From the NCBI RefSeq assembly GCF_003952465.1, contig NZ_CP034448.1, positions 3,325,001 to 3,389,000 of the forward strand: 64,000 bases of DNA, written 5' to 3'. A program made the translations under genes and the position numbers. Below, piece by piece: positions 47,624 through 56,456 of this stretch (position 1 is its first letter; each line of letters starts with the position of its first letter). The stretch comes from Mesorhizobium sp. M1B.F.Ca.ET.045.04.1.1. Lineage in GTDB: Bacteria; Pseudomonadota; Alphaproteobacteria; Rhizobiales; Rhizobiaceae. A model generated the notes under the pieces. That model made no database searches. It saw only the letters and a list, made by a program, of their open reading frames with translations, and was not told the origin of the DNA.

Positions 47624-48646
47624 TCAGGCGGCCAGCTTGCGTGGCATTCCCAACGCTTCCTCGACCACGTCGAGGAACATCTCGGCGCAGGCCTTCCAGC
47701 TGTAGCGCATGGCGCGCTGGCGTGCTTCCGCGCGGTCGATGTGAAGTGCGGCAAGCGCGGCCTCGCGCAGATCCTCGGATACTGCCCCGCCAATGCCGTC
47801 GCCGACGATGTCGATCGGTCCCGTCACCGGATAGGCGGCCACCGGCGTGCCGCTGGCCAAAGCTTCGATGATGACATTGCCGAAGGTGTCGGTGCGGCTG
47901 GGGAAGACGAAGACGTCGGCCGATGCGTAGATTTCCGCCAGTTCGTCATTCGGGCGATGGCCGAGGAAATGCGCGTTCGGATAACGGGCCTTGAGCTTTG
48001 CCAGCTCCGGCCCTTCGCCGACCACCACCTTGCTGCCCGGCAAATCGAGATCGAGGAAGGCGGTCAGGTTCTTTTCGATCGCGACACGGCCGACGCAAAG
48101 AAAGACGGGGCGGGGGAAGTTCGTGTCCTTGCGCTTGTCCGGCCGGAAATGATCGATGTCGACGCCCCGCGTCCAGGGCCTCAGCTTGCTGAAGCCGCGC
48201 GAAGCGAGGTCGTCCGCCAGCGACTGGGTGGCGACAAGCGTGCCTTGTCCGGAATTGTGGAAATCGCGCAGCCAGTTGTAGGCCCAGCTCTCCGGCACCG
48301 GCAGGCGAGCGCTGAGATATTCGGGAAAGCGCGTGTGGTAGCTGGTGGTGAAGGGACGCCCGGTCTTGCGGCAATAGCGGCGCGCCATGATGCCGAGCGG
48401 CCCTTCGGTGACGATGTGGACATGGTCGGCCTTGCGCTGATCGATCAGGCGCGCGACGTGGCGGGGGGTTGTCAACGCGAGCCGAATGTCCGGATAGGTC
48501 GGCAGCGGCAAGGTGCGAAAGATGTTCGGCGTCAGGAAATCGAGCTGGACGTCGAAGGATTTCAGCGTCTCGGTCAGCCGCTCCAGCGTGTGGACCACGC
48601 CGTTGACCTGCGGCCGCCATGCATCGGTGACCATCAGGATGCGCAT
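47624..48646 (-). CDS. Glycosyltransferase family 4 (GT-B fold)
   Basis: This 340-residue protein starts at the ATG at 48646 (MRILMVTDAWRPQVNGVVHT). N-terminal acceptor domain: HIVTEGPLGIMARRYCRKTG. C-terminal nucleotide-sugar domain: VFLCVGRVAIEKNLTAFLDL, DVFVFPSRTDTFGNVIIEAL with the EX7E motif. It resembles the PimB/DGDG-synthase type GT4 enzymes that glycosylate lipids. The acceptor is unknown. The longer frame to 48814 is rejected because family members start at MRIL. Confidence 0.9.
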   Translation of the reverse strand: MRILMVTDAWRPQVNGVVHTLERLTETLKSFDVQLDFLTPNIFRTLPLPTYPDIRLALTTPRHVARLIDQRKADHVHIVTEGPLGIMARRYCRKTGRPFTTSYHTRFPEYLSARLPVPESWAYNWLRDFHNSGQGTLVATQSLADDLASRGFSKLRPWTRGVDIDHFRPDKRKDTNFPRPVFLCVGRVAIEKNLTAFLDLDLPGSKVVVGEGPELAKLKARYPNAHFLGHRPNDELAEIYASADVFVFPSRTDTFGNVIIEALASGTPVAAYPVTGPIDIVGDGIGGAVSEDLREAALAALHIDRAEARQRAMRYSWKACAEMFLDVVEEALGMPRKLAA

Positions 48647-48853
48647 GGCGATCCTTTGGCAAGGGTTTTGAGCGCGCCCGCGCGGTGGCGGAACGGCAAC
48701 CAGGCGGCAACTCGCGCTTCGCTCCAGCGCACCCTTCCAGGCACGACGGGATCGAAGCGGGGCGGTAGGCTCGAATCGATAAAGGTCGCGCGCTTCATGG
48801 GCGCTCTTGATCATGATTTCATGACGGGCGCATGAACCCTGTCTTTGCCCGAT

Positions 48854-50269
48854 TTAGGCCGGGACCTTGATCACGGCGCGCAAGCCGCCGAGCGGGCTGT
48901 CCTCAAGCGTGATGTCGCCGCCATGGCTGCGGGCGATGTCGCGGGCGATCGACAGGCCGAGGCCGGTGCCGCTGGCATCGAGGTTGCGCGCCTCGTCGAG
49001 CCGCAGGAACGGCTTGAACACCTCTTCGCGTTTGTCGGGGGCGATGCCCGGGCCGTCGTCGTCGATGGTTACGGTCAGCGAGCCGCGGCCGTGATTGGCA
49101 TGGACCTCGACGGTCTTGGCATAGCGGAAGGCATTGCCGATGACGTTGGACAGCAGCCTGGCAAAGGCATTCGGCCGCACATGCACGGCCGGATCGCCGA
49201 TCAAGGTGGTGGACAGCTTGCATTTGCGCAGCTGCGCTTCTTCGCCCAGCTTCTGGAAATAGATCTCAAGATCGAAGCGGCCGGTATCCTCAGCAGCCTC
49301 GCCGCGGGCAAAGGCAAGGTAGCCCTCCAGCATCGACTGCATGTCGTCGATGTCCTGGTTGAGCGCAGCCTTGGTCTCGGCCTTGCCGCCCGCCAGCGCC
49401 AGCTGCAGCTTGAAACGGGTGAGGATGGTCCTGAGGTCGTGGCTGACGCCGGTCAGCATGGCGGTGCGCTGTTCGATCTGGCGCTCGATGCGCTCGCGCA
49501 TCTGGATGAAGGCGAAGCCGGCGCGGCGCACTTCCTCCGCGCCGCGCGGGCGGAAATCGCGCGGCATCGGCCTGCCCTTGCCGAAGCTTTCGGCGGCTTC
49601 GGCGAGGGTGAGTATCGGCCTGATCTGGTTGCGCAGGAAGGGGATGGCGATCATCAAAAGCACCAGCGAGGTGCCGACCATCCAGATCAGGAAGATATGG
49701 GTGTTGGAGGCATAGGCCTGGCTGCGGCGCACGAAGACGCGCAAGACCTTGCCTTCGAGCTGGACGCGGACCTCGACGATGTTGGAATTGCCGACGGTGT
49801 CGATCCAGAAGGGTCGGTTGATCTGCCTGGTGATCTCTGACGACAAAGCCTCGTCGAGGATCGAGAAGAACGGTTTCGGTCCGGGCGGCGGCAGCGGATC
49901 GGGCGGCAGCAGATCCACTTTCAGCTGCATGCGGTCCTGGGCGATGCGGATGATGTTGGCGTAGTCCGCATCGTGCGGATAGGTCTCCATCATGTCGATG
50001 ATGGCGGCGATATCGCGGACGGTGGCCTGCGACAGACGCTGGGTGACCGTCTGCCAATGCCGCTCCATGAACACGAACGCGACGACCGACTGCAGGAGGA
50101 TCATCGGCGCGATGACGATGATGAGCGAGCGCGCATAAAGCCGCTTCGGCATGTAGAGCGCGACCAGGCGCCAGAACCGGTTCCAGGCGCGCGGCATCGC
50201 CTTCAGCGTCCGCATCGCGAAATCGCCGGGACCGCCTCCTTTCGGATGTTCCAGTTGCGTGGTCGCCAT
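48854..50269 (-). CDS. Sensor histidine kinase, EnvZ type
   Basis: This 471-residue protein from the ATG at 50269 has two membrane helices at about residues 47-66 and 190-212 flanking a periplasmic sensor, then HAMP. The H-box is LTGVSHDLRTILTRFKLQLA with His277; N-box NVIGNAFRYAK; G-boxes DDDGPGIAPDKREEVF and GTGLGLSIARDIARSHGG. It lies 51 bp downstream of petR and is its likely partner. Confidence 0.94.
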   Translation of the reverse strand: MATTQLEHPKGGGPGDFAMRTLKAMPRAWNRFWRLVALYMPKRLYARSLIIVIAPMILLQSVVAFVFMERHWQTVTQRLSQATVRDIAAIIDMMETYPHDADYANIIRIAQDRMQLKVDLLPPDPLPPPGPKPFFSILDEALSSEITRQINRPFWIDTVGNSNIVEVRVQLEGKVLRVFVRRSQAYASNTHIFLIWMVGTSLVLLMIAIPFLRNQIRPILTLAEAAESFGKGRPMPRDFRPRGAEEVRRAGFAFIQMRERIERQIEQRTAMLTGVSHDLRTILTRFKLQLALAGGKAETKAALNQDIDDMQSMLEGYLAFARGEAAEDTGRFDLEIYFQKLGEEAQLRKCKLSTTLIGDPAVHVRPNAFARLLSNVIGNAFRYAKTVEVHANHGRGSLTVTIDDDGPGIAPDKREEVFKPFLRLDEARNLDASGTGLGLSIARDIARSHGGDITLEDSPLGGLRAVIKVPA

Positions 50270-50320
50270 TCGCCCTTCCGCTCGTCGAGGGCCGTTCAGC
50301 AAAAGGCCGTCGAGAGGATG

Positions 50321-51040
50321 TTATTCCACGCTGAGCCGATACCCAATACCGCGAACGGTCTGTAGCCACACCGGATTGGACGGATCGCGCTCGATCTTTC
50401 GGCGCAGCCGGTTGATCTGGACATCGATAGTACGCTCGCCGACGTCCGATTCGTCGCCGACGAGTTCGTGCCGCGGTATCGTCTCTCCCGCCCGCGCGGC
50501 GAAGATCGCCAGGATCTCCTGCTCGCGATCGGTCAGCTTCAGCGCCTCGCCGCCACGCTTCAGTTCGCGCTTGGCGATCTGGAACGTGTAGGGGCCGAAG
50601 ACGAGCTGCTCGACCTTCGGCGTCGCCGCCGGCCCGCCGCGGCGCAGAATGTTGTTGATGCGCAGGATCAGCTCGCGCGGGTCGAAGGGCTTCGGCAGAT
50701 AGTCGTCGGCGCCGGCTTCCAGCCCGGTGATGCGGCTGTCGGTTTCCGACAGCGCCGTCAGCATCAGGATCGGCACGTTCTTCTCGGCCCGCAGCGCCTT
50801 GGTCAGGTCGACGCCGGTTTCGCCGGGCATCATGACGTCGAGCACGAGCAGGTCGAAGTCGAGGCCCGCGAGCTTGCGCCGGGCCTCGCCCGAATTTCCG
50901 GCGACGGTGACGCGAAAGCCGTTCTCGGATAGGTATTGCTTGAGCAGATTGCGGATGCGGGTGTCGTCATCGACCACCAGCAGATGTGGCGCATCATCGC
51001 CGGGCGCCGCCGGATGATCAACCTTCTCAGTGGTCTCCAT
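50321..51040 (-). CDS. petR: OmpR/PhoB-type response regulator, PetR-like
   Basis: This is a 239-residue protein. The receiver domain has the acidic triad VVDDD and phosphorylation Asp68 in LLVLDVMMPGETGVD, with Lys in DDYLPKPFDPREL. The winged-helix output ends GERTIDVQINRLRRKIERDP. The preceding MarR gene overlaps it, the pairing known as petP-petR in Rhodobacter, where they are required for bc1 genes. The ATG at 51040 is used. Confidence 0.92.
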   Translation of the reverse strand: METTEKVDHPAAPGDDAPHLLVVDDDTRIRNLLKQYLSENGFRVTVAGNSGEARRKLAGLDFDLLVLDVMMPGETGVDLTKALRAEKNVPILMLTALSETDSRITGLEAGADDYLPKPFDPRELILRINNILRRGGPAATPKVEQLVFGPYTFQIAKRELKRGGEALKLTDREQEILAIFAARAGETIPRHELVGDESDVGERTIDVQINRLRRKIERDPSNPVWLQTVRGIGYRLSVE

Positions 51041-51560
51041 TTTTCTTCCCCGATGTTTGCGCAGGCACAATGTTGATCTGCGCTCTTAGTTCCGGATTGA
51101 CCATCGCCTCCAGGAATCGTTCGATCGAGGTCCGTTCGGTGGTCCCAGAATCCTTCAATGCAGCACGGATGCGGCGCGACTGTGGCCGTGCCAGCGCCAG
51201 CGCCAGCGCGCGGCCCTTGGCGGTCGGATAAAGTTCGCGCTGACGGCGGTCGCGCGGGCCCTGCAACTGGACGATATGGTCCGTGTCGATCAACTGCTTC
51301 AGCACCCGCGCGAGGCTCTGCTTGGTGATCTTCAGCACGTCGAGCAGCTCGGCGACCGTCAGCCCGGGCCTGCGGTTGACGAAATGCAGCACGCGGTGAT
51401 GGGCGCGGCCGAAGCCGTAGTCGGCGAGGATCTGGTCCGGATCGGAGGTGAAGTCGCGATAAGCGAAGAAAAACAATTCGATGATGGCAAAGTCGATGCC
51501 GTCCTCGTCGGTGATCGCCGTTCTGATCGGTTTTCCGGCTGCGGGGCTTCGATCCGTCAT
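51027..51560 (-). CDS. petP: MarR family regulator, PetP-like
   Basis: This 177-residue winged-helix protein has FGRAHHRVLHFVNRRPGLTV, then ELLDVLKITKQSLARVLKQL (recognition helix) and QGPRDRRQRELYPT (wing). Its 3' end overlaps petR by 14 bases. ggag four bases upstream of ATATG-like starts favours the ATG at 51560. A strong palindrome 23 bp upstream (51583-51607) is the likely operator. Confidence 0.9.
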   Translation of the reverse strand: MTDRSPAAGKPIRTAITDEDGIDFAIIELFFFAYRDFTSDPDQILADYGFGRAHHRVLHFVNRRPGLTVAELLDVLKITKQSLARVLKQLIDTDHIVQLQGPRDRRQRELYPTAKGRALALALARPQSRRIRAALKDSGTTERTSIERFLEAMVNPELRAQINIVPAQTSGKKNGDH

Positions 51561-51582
51561 CATTTCTCCATGCGAAGGCGGA

Positions 51583-51607
51583 ATTATGTCAGTACTGTTG
51601 ACGTAAT
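51583..51607. promoter_or_regulatory. petP: Palindromic operator candidate in front of petP
   Basis: attatgtca, spacer gtactgt, tgacgtaat: a 25-bp inverted repeat with one mismatch per arm pair, in a divergent region between petP and ilvE. MarR proteins usually bind such 9-7-9 palindromes at their own promoters. Confidence 0.65.
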
Positions 51608-51820
51608 TTCCGGGCAATGATAATTTTTGACAAGCTTTTCGGCGGATTGCGAACGAAAAGGCAAGCGAAAGCGGTTTTTCCGGAACTTCCTGAGTTTGCC
51701 ATGGATTGAATATCCGCCTACGTTTCCAAGCACCGGCCGGCGTTTCGGACCTGTGGCGCGGCTGACGCGAAACGCTATATGACACAACGATTTGCGGGCG
51801 TCCGCCCGCGGGAGGTTTCC

Positions 51821-52714
51821 ATGGCATCCGTTCCCTTCGATCAACTGGAAGGCTTCATCTGGATGAACGGCGAGTTCGTCAAATGGGCCGACGCCAAGAT
51901 CCACGTGCTGACCCACGGCCTGCACTATGCCAGCGCCGTCTTCGAAGGCGAGCGCGCCTATGGCGGCCAGATCTTCAAACTGACCGAGCACAACGAGCGC
52001 CTGCATGAATCGGCGCGCCTGCTCGGCTTCAAGATTCCCTATTCGGTCGCCGAGATCGACGAGGCCTGCCGTACGCTTTTGAAGAAGCAGGGTTTCCAGG
52101 ACGCCTATGTGCGCCCGATCGCCTGGCGTGGCAGCGAGCAGATGGGCGTCTCGGCGCAGAACAACCGCATCAACTGCGCCATCGCCATATGGCAATGGCC
52201 TAGCTATTTCGACCCGGCGCAGAAGCTGAAGGGCATTCGTCTCGACATCGCCGAATGGCGCCGCCCAGACCCGCGCACCGAGCCGTCCAAATCCAAGGCC
52301 GCCGGCCTCTACATGATCTGCACGCTCTCCAAGCACGCCGCCGAGGCCAAGGGCTATGCCGACGCCATGATGCTCGACTGGCGCGGCCAGGTGGCGGAAG
52401 CCACCGGCGCCAACATCTTCTTCGTCAAGGACGGCAAGCTCCACACGCCGACGCCCGACTGCTTCCTCGACGGCATCACCCGCCGCACCGTGATCGGCCT
52501 GGCCAAGGATCGTGGTCTCGAGGTGATCGATCGCGCCATCATGCCTGAAGAGCTCGAAGGCTTCGAGCAGTGCTTCCTCACCGGCACGGCCGCGGAAGTC
52601 ACTCCGGTTTCGGAGATCGGCCCGTACCGATTCGAGGTCGGCGAGATCGCCAAGACGTTGATGAATGACTATTCTGCCGCAGTGCAACCAAAGCACGCCA
52701 TCGCGGCAGAATAG
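51821..52714 (+). CDS. ilvE: Branched-chain amino acid aminotransferase
   Basis: This 297-residue class IV PLP-dependent aminotransferase has HVLTHGLHYASAVFEGERAY at residues 28-47 and the PLP Lys (about Lys159) before AAGLYMICTLSKH. The signature EATGANIFFVKDGKLHTPTP, then FLDGITRRTVIGLAKD, identifies IlvE. It converts branched-chain keto acids to Val, Leu and Ile. gggaggt at 51809-51816 is the ribosome site. Confidence 0.96.
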   Translation: MASVPFDQLEGFIWMNGEFVKWADAKIHVLTHGLHYASAVFEGERAYGGQIFKLTEHNERLHESARLLGFKIPYSVAEIDEACRTLLKKQGFQDAYVRPIAWRGSEQMGVSAQNNRINCAIAIWQWPSYFDPAQKLKGIRLDIAEWRRPDPRTEPSKSKAAGLYMICTLSKHAAEAKGYADAMMLDWRGQVAEATGANIFFVKDGKLHTPTPDCFLDGITRRTVIGLAKDRGLEVIDRAIMPEELEGFEQCFLTGTAAEVTPVSEIGPYRFEVGEIAKTLMNDYSAAVQPKHAIAAE

Positions 52715-52741
52715 CGATAGTCACAGCTTTTTTGTGCAACA

Positions 52742-52771
52742 GGGGCGGTTTTCGGGCCGCCCCTTTTATTT
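52742..52771 (+). terminator. Intrinsic terminator after ilvE
   Basis: ggggcgg, loop ttttcgg, gccgcccc-type stem followed by ttttattt; 27 bp after the ilvE stop. Confidence 0.85.
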
Positions 52772-52860
52772 AAGCGCTCGCGCATTTGACTTTCGAACAA
52801 TTCGGCGTCTCATGATGGCGTCGGCCCGAGGAGGCTGGCGGCTATGGAGGGACTAGGTAC

Positions 52861-53178
52861 ATGGATACGAACACACTCGTTGCGATCGTTATTCAGGTGA
52901 TCACGGGTGTCATCGGCGGTCAGGCAGTCGGCGCGGCGCTGAAACAGGCGGCACTGGGCCAACTTCCCAAGATCCTCGGCGGCGCTATCGGCGGCGTCGG
53001 CGGCGCGGCCATTCTCGGCAGCCTGCTCGGCGGCGGCACGGTCGATCCGGCGGCGGCCGCGGCAGCAGCGGGCGGGCTGGGCAGCGCGCTGAACGTGCCG
53101 AACATCGTCGGCGGCGCCGGCGGCGGCGCCATCCTGACCGCCATCATCGGCGCGGTCATGGGCGCGATGAAGAAATAG
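52861..53178 (+). CDS. Small Gly/Ala-rich membrane protein
   Basis: This is a 105-residue protein of unknown family. Hydrophobic Gly/Ala-rich helices (LVAIVIQVITGVIGGQAVGA, GGAIGGVGGAAILGSLLGGG and the C-terminal GGGAILTAIIGAVMGAMKK) resemble glycine-zipper membrane segments. It may oligomerise in the inner or outer membrane. It is bracketed by terminators, so it is monocistronic. The function is unknown. Confidence 0.75.
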   Translation: MDTNTLVAIVIQVITGVIGGQAVGAALKQAALGQLPKILGGAIGGVGGAAILGSLLGGGTVDPAAAAAAAGGLGSALNVPNIVGGAGGGAILTAIIGAVMGAMKK

Positions 53179-53204
53179 GGCATTTTTCTTTTCGGGCCTG
53201 CGCA

Positions 53205-53231
53205 TGGGCGGCCACGGCCGCCCATTTCTTT
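53205..53231 (+). terminator. First of two tandem terminators
   Basis: tgggcggcca then cggccgccca form a near-perfect stem followed by tttctttttc. A second, very similar stem follows within 25 bp. Confidence 0.85.
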
Positions 53232-53247
53232 TTCATGGATTATTTGC

Positions 53248-53272
53248 GGCGGCCACGGCCGCCATTTCTTTT
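53248..53272 (+). terminator. Second of two tandem terminators
   Basis: ggcggccacggccgcc followed by atttcttttc, almost a copy of the terminator at 53205. Together they probably ensure full termination after the small membrane-protein gene. Confidence 0.8.
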
Positions 53273-53369
53273 CGAGGATCATTCGCTCCGGCCGAATGGT
53301 GGACGCCGCTCGCTCACCTGTCTACATCAGGGCGACACTTCGAAAGGAAAGCCGTGGGGAAGGAAAGCC

Positions 53370-54011
53370 ATGGGTCAGCTCAATGCCGGCATAGTGCCGG
53401 TCACGCCCTTCCAGCAGAACTGCGCCATCCTGTTCGACATGGACGATAGGAACGGCGTCGTCGTCGATCCCGGCGGCGATGTCGACAAGATACTGGCAGT
53501 GCTCGAGGACAATGCGATCACGGCGGGAGCGATCTGGATCACCCACGGCCATATCGATCATGCGGGCGGCGCGATGGAACTGAAAGATGCGCTCGGCATC
53601 GACATCATCGGCCCGCATGAGGCCGATCGACCGCTGCTTGCCAACCTCGAGAACCAGGCCAGGCGTTTCGGGCTCACGGATCCCGTACGCAATTGCGTGC
53701 CGGACCGGTTTCTCATCGAAGGCGAGACGGTTTCATTCGGCGAGCATGTGTTCGAGGTGCTGCATTGCCCGGGTCACGCGCCGGGTCATGTCGTCTACTA
53801 CAACCGCGCGGCCAAGTTCGCCCATGTCGGCGACGTGCTGTTCCGCGGCTCGGTCGGCCGCACCGATCTGCCTGGCGGCGATCACGCCGCGCTGATGGCC
53901 TCGATAAAGAACAAGCTCCTGCCGCTCGGCGACGATGTCGGCTTCATCTGTGGCCACGGTCCGGGCGGCCGCTTCGGCGAGGAGCGCCGGACCAACCCAT
54001 TTTTGGTCTGA
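53370..54011 (+). CDS. MBL-fold metallo-hydrolase (glyoxalase II-like)
   Basis: This 213-residue protein has metal-binding WITHGHIDHAGG (HxHxDH, about residue 56), His in LHCPGHAPGHV, Asp in FAHVGDVLF and the final His in FICGHGPGGRF. The start QNCAILFDMDDRNGVVVDPG is typical of the YcbL-like hydroxyacylglutathione hydrolase group. The ATG at 53370 (MGQLNAG, with ggaagg... upstream) is used. Detoxification of methylglyoxal or a related thioester is likely. Confidence 0.92.
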   Translation: MGQLNAGIVPVTPFQQNCAILFDMDDRNGVVVDPGGDVDKILAVLEDNAITAGAIWITHGHIDHAGGAMELKDALGIDIIGPHEADRPLLANLENQARRFGLTDPVRNCVPDRFLIEGETVSFGEHVFEVLHCPGHAPGHVVYYNRAAKFAHVGDVLFRGSVGRTDLPGGDHAALMASIKNKLLPLGDDVGFICGHGPGGRFGEERRTNPFLV

Positions 54012-54026
54012 CCTGCCTCCAAAAGA

Positions 54027-54053
54027 AAAGCGCCGCTGAGAGGCGGCGCTTTT
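54027..54053. terminator. Bidirectional terminator between the MBL hydrolase and BA14K genes
   Basis: aaaagcgccgc, loop tgaga, gcggcgctttt: the A-run before and T-run after the stem allow termination from both convergent genes. Confidence 0.88.
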
Positions 54054-54099
54054 GCAGGGCAGGGAACCCCAAGAGTTTACGCAGACGCAATTGCTCCGG

Positions 54100-54513
54100 T
54101 TAGTTGGCGACGCAGAAATGCTGCTCGCCATCGTTGCCGGTGAAGGTGCCGGTACGCGAGTTGAAGGTGCGGTAGCGGTCCGAGCAATACTCGTACCAGT
54201 CGCGGGTCCACGGCTCGGCATAGCGGTCGGCATAGACGACACGCGGCTGCGCGTAATAACGGCGAACGGGCCGGTCGACATAATAACCATCATCATAGGC
54301 CGGGTCGTAATACCTCGGCCCGGGGTTGCTGAGCGCGCTGCCGATCAGCGCACCTGCCGCGAGGCCGACAACGCCGGCGGCGAGGGCGTCACCATGGCCA
54401 CCATGGTGATGATGACGCCAGCGCCAGTCGTCGGCATTGGCCGCCGAGAAGGTGGCCAAAGTGGTCGCGGCGATGCCGGCAGTCAGAATGGCGGTCTTGA
54501 GAAATCGGTTCAT
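54100..54513 (-). CDS. BA14K family protein
   Basis: This 137-residue protein has a signal peptide (MNRFLKTAILTAGIAATTLA, cleaved after NADD or so), a His-rich stretch (WRWRHHHHGGHG), a Gly-rich membrane-like helix (VVGLAAGALIGSAL) and the BA14K C-terminus (WYEYCSDRYRTFNSRTGTFT then GNDGEQHFC). Brucella BA14K is a lectin-like immunoreactive surface protein. Two Cys near the end probably form a disulfide. Confidence 0.92.
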   Translation of the reverse strand: MNRFLKTAILTAGIAATTLATFSAANADDWRWRHHHHGGHGDALAAGVVGLAAGALIGSALSNPGPRYYDPAYDDGYYVDRPVRRYYAQPRVVYADRYAEPWTRDWYEYCSDRYRTFNSRTGTFTGNDGEQHFCVAN

Positions 54514-54708
54514 TTTCGGTCTCCTTCGCGCCGGGCCCGCGTATTTTTCAGGGGATGCGGATCGGCTTTGGCAAAGATTGATAGAAGACCGTGGCTGAAC
54601 GGAGGCTGAACGGATTTGGGCGAACGATTTCGCGGCTCGAACAAAAATTCCGAGCTCTGCGGGAGCGTCCCGCCTGCTCAGCCTCCGTCGGATCTGTTTT
54701 GAGCCGGC

Positions 54709-54921
54709 TTAGCCGATAGACAGATTGACGGCCTTCGGACCCTTGCCGCGCTTGTCCGGCTCGGTGTCGAATGTCACTTTCTGCCCATCCTCAAGACCGG
54801 GAAGGCCCGACGCCTGCACGGCCGAAATATGGACGAAGACATCCTTCGCGCCATCGTCGGGCGTGATGAAGCCGAAGCCCTTGGCATGGTTGAAGAATTT
54901 GACGGTGCCGGTCTGCGGCAT
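54709..54921 (-). CDS. Cold-shock protein
   Basis: This 70-residue CSD protein begins [20 protein letters not shown] (RNP1) and contains [14 protein letters not shown] (RNP2). It is one of two adjacent paralogues; this copy has DDGAKDVF and ends with NLSIG. It binds single-stranded RNA/DNA. The start at 54921 avoids an unrelated upstream extension. Confidence 0.95.
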   Translation of the reverse strand: MPQTGTVKFFNHAKGFGFITPDDGAKDVFVHISAVQASGLPGLEDGQKVTFDTEPDKRGKGPKAVNLSIG

Positions 54922-55046
54922 GGGAAGCTCCTTTGATCCCATCATGTCAGTCTCGGGCCGGCAAACTGCCCGAGAGGAAATTTGTCCTTTATTTTAGCGC
55001 TATCGGCAAGAGAAAGTTTTCGCCTGCCAATCCAGCCATTTGCCGG

Positions 55047-55080
55047 ACAAAAAAGGGCGCAACGGTCCCGTCGCGCCCTC
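55047..55080 (-). terminator. Intrinsic terminator after the second cold-shock gene
   Basis: On the minus strand agggcgcgacgg, ccgttgcgccct then tttttt: a strong stem with a T-run, about 80 bases beyond the stop at 55161. Confidence 0.85.
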
Positions 55081-55160
55081 GAAAACTCAAGCTTCTTGCG
55101 AAGCCAATTCATGATCCTGCCGCGCCATTCATCAGCGGAAAGACAGGCAGCGTTGCCCGC

Positions 55161-55373
55161 TCAGGCCGCGCGCAGGTTGACCGCCTTCGGGCCTTTGCCC
55201 ATGCGGTCCGGCTCGACGTCGAAGGTAACCTTCTGACCGTCGACGAGCGTGCGCAGGCCGGAGGCCTCGATCGCGGAAATGTGGACGAACACGTCCTTGG
55301 CGCCGCCGTCAGGCGTGATGAAGCCGAAGCCTTTGGTGGCGTTGAAGAACTTTACGGTGCCGGTCTGGGCCAT
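55161..55373 (-). CDS. Cold-shock protein (second copy)
   Basis: This 70-residue paralogue begins [20 protein letters not shown] and has [20 protein letters not shown], ending NLRAA. It shares most residues with the copy at 54709, consistent with tandem duplication. Each has its own promoter region and its own terminator. Confidence 0.95.
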   Translation of the reverse strand: MAQTGTVKFFNATKGFGFITPDGGAKDVFVHISAIEASGLRTLVDGQKVTFDVEPDRMGKGPKAVNLRAA

Positions 55374-55941
55374 GGGGGAAACTCCTTCACCCGTATCAGT
55401 CTCGTGGGCTCGCCCGCTGTCTCGTGTCTGGGCTAATCCCGGTGCTTGGTTCGGCAGTCATGCATTCGCGCATGGTCAAGGCCCCCGCCGAAAAACGGGG
55501 CCGTCAGAGATTCACACTATCGGGGAAAGGTCGTTCCAAAACGTGCCGCTCTCCGGGTCGTAAATGCCCGAACCCGAAATTTATTACACGGAAATGTGAT
55601 GGTTGCAAGACGGCGCCGCGGGCGGCCCTCAGCGCGCCCGACGCAGGGGCATCGATAGACCCGGCGCCATGACCGGTCATCGGCCAGAAAGGAGCCAGGC
55701 ATGGGCCAGCGAGAAAGCCAGTCGGCAATAAAGCGCGTCGCGTCGAAACGGATTCAAGCTGCGCGCTTTAAGTCTTTGTTTTGATGCATGTCGTTTTCCC
55801 AAACCGCTGCGCACTTTTGGGCGACATGCATTGGATCTTCCGCCCGGGCAATCCACAATCCGGGGTTGCGTTCGATGCGGAAATGTCGAGTATTGCGCGA
55901 GTTGGCGCGGTTGCGCCTGAACGAGGACCGGGGAGGGACCC
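55374..55941. other. Intergenic region between the cold-shock and Kazal genes
   Basis: This 568-bp region holds no gene I can support. The first ~200 bp are the 5' region of the cold-shock gene, which in this family usually forms a long thermosensitive leader; no specific fold is claimed. A family B palindrome lies at 55785-55831. The ribosome site of the next gene is gggagg at 55931-55936. Confidence 0.45.
55785..55831. repeat. Palindromic intergenic repeat, family B
   Basis: tgcatgtcg and cgacatgca flank ttttcccaaaccgctgcgca then cttttggg. The same accgnntncgcactttt core as families A and C sits inside a different outer stem. Confidence 0.8.
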
Positions 55942-56340
55942 ATGCGATTTCTTGCGGCAATCGTTTCGCGGCAGGGCTTTGTCGCCCTGCTTCTGTCGGC
56001 ATTGCTGGCGGCCTGCACCGTCGTGGTCGATGAAGGGCCGCGTCCACGCCCGCCAAGGCCGCATCCGCAACTCTGCACCATGCAATATGAACCGGTCTGC
56101 GCACGGCGCGGCGGCGACCGCCAGACCTTCGCCAACGCCTGCCAGGCAGAGAGGGCCGGGTATCGCATCGTGCGCGACGGTCCTTGCCGGGATGGCGGCG
56201 GCGGGAGCGGCGAGCAGACCTTCTGCACGCGCGAATACGCGCCAGTCTGCGCCAGGCGCCATGGCGCGGTACGCACCTTCCCGAATGCATGCGAGGCCCG
56301 CGCGGCGGACTACCGCGTCATCGGCGACGGGCCGTGCTAG
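55942..56340 (+). CDS. Lipoprotein with two Kazal-type inhibitor domains
   Basis: This 132-residue protein has signal and lipobox LLSALLAACTVVV (Cys about 28). After a Pro-rich linker come two Kazal-like modules: CTMQYEPVCARRGG... FANACQAERAGY...GPC and CTREYAPVCARRHG... FPNACEARAADY...GPC. Cys spacing and the PVCA/NAC signatures are kept. Such domains inhibit serine proteases, including subtilases. Bacterial Kazal lipoproteins are known but poorly studied. The ATG at 55942 follows a gggaggg site. Confidence 0.88.
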   Translation: MRFLAAIVSRQGFVALLLSALLAACTVVVDEGPRPRPPRPHPQLCTMQYEPVCARRGGDRQTFANACQAERAGYRIVRDGPCRDGGGGSGEQTFCTREYAPVCARRHGAVRTFPNACEARAADYRVIGDGPC

Positions 56341-56456
56341 CGTGGCCTGGTTTGCGCTCCGTGTCGAGGGCAATCCGCCGGAGCGCCAGCCACACCCTTG
56401 CATCTCCCGTCCGCTTGGCTTAGGTCCGGCGGGCGGACAAATACGGCAGGTTTCCC

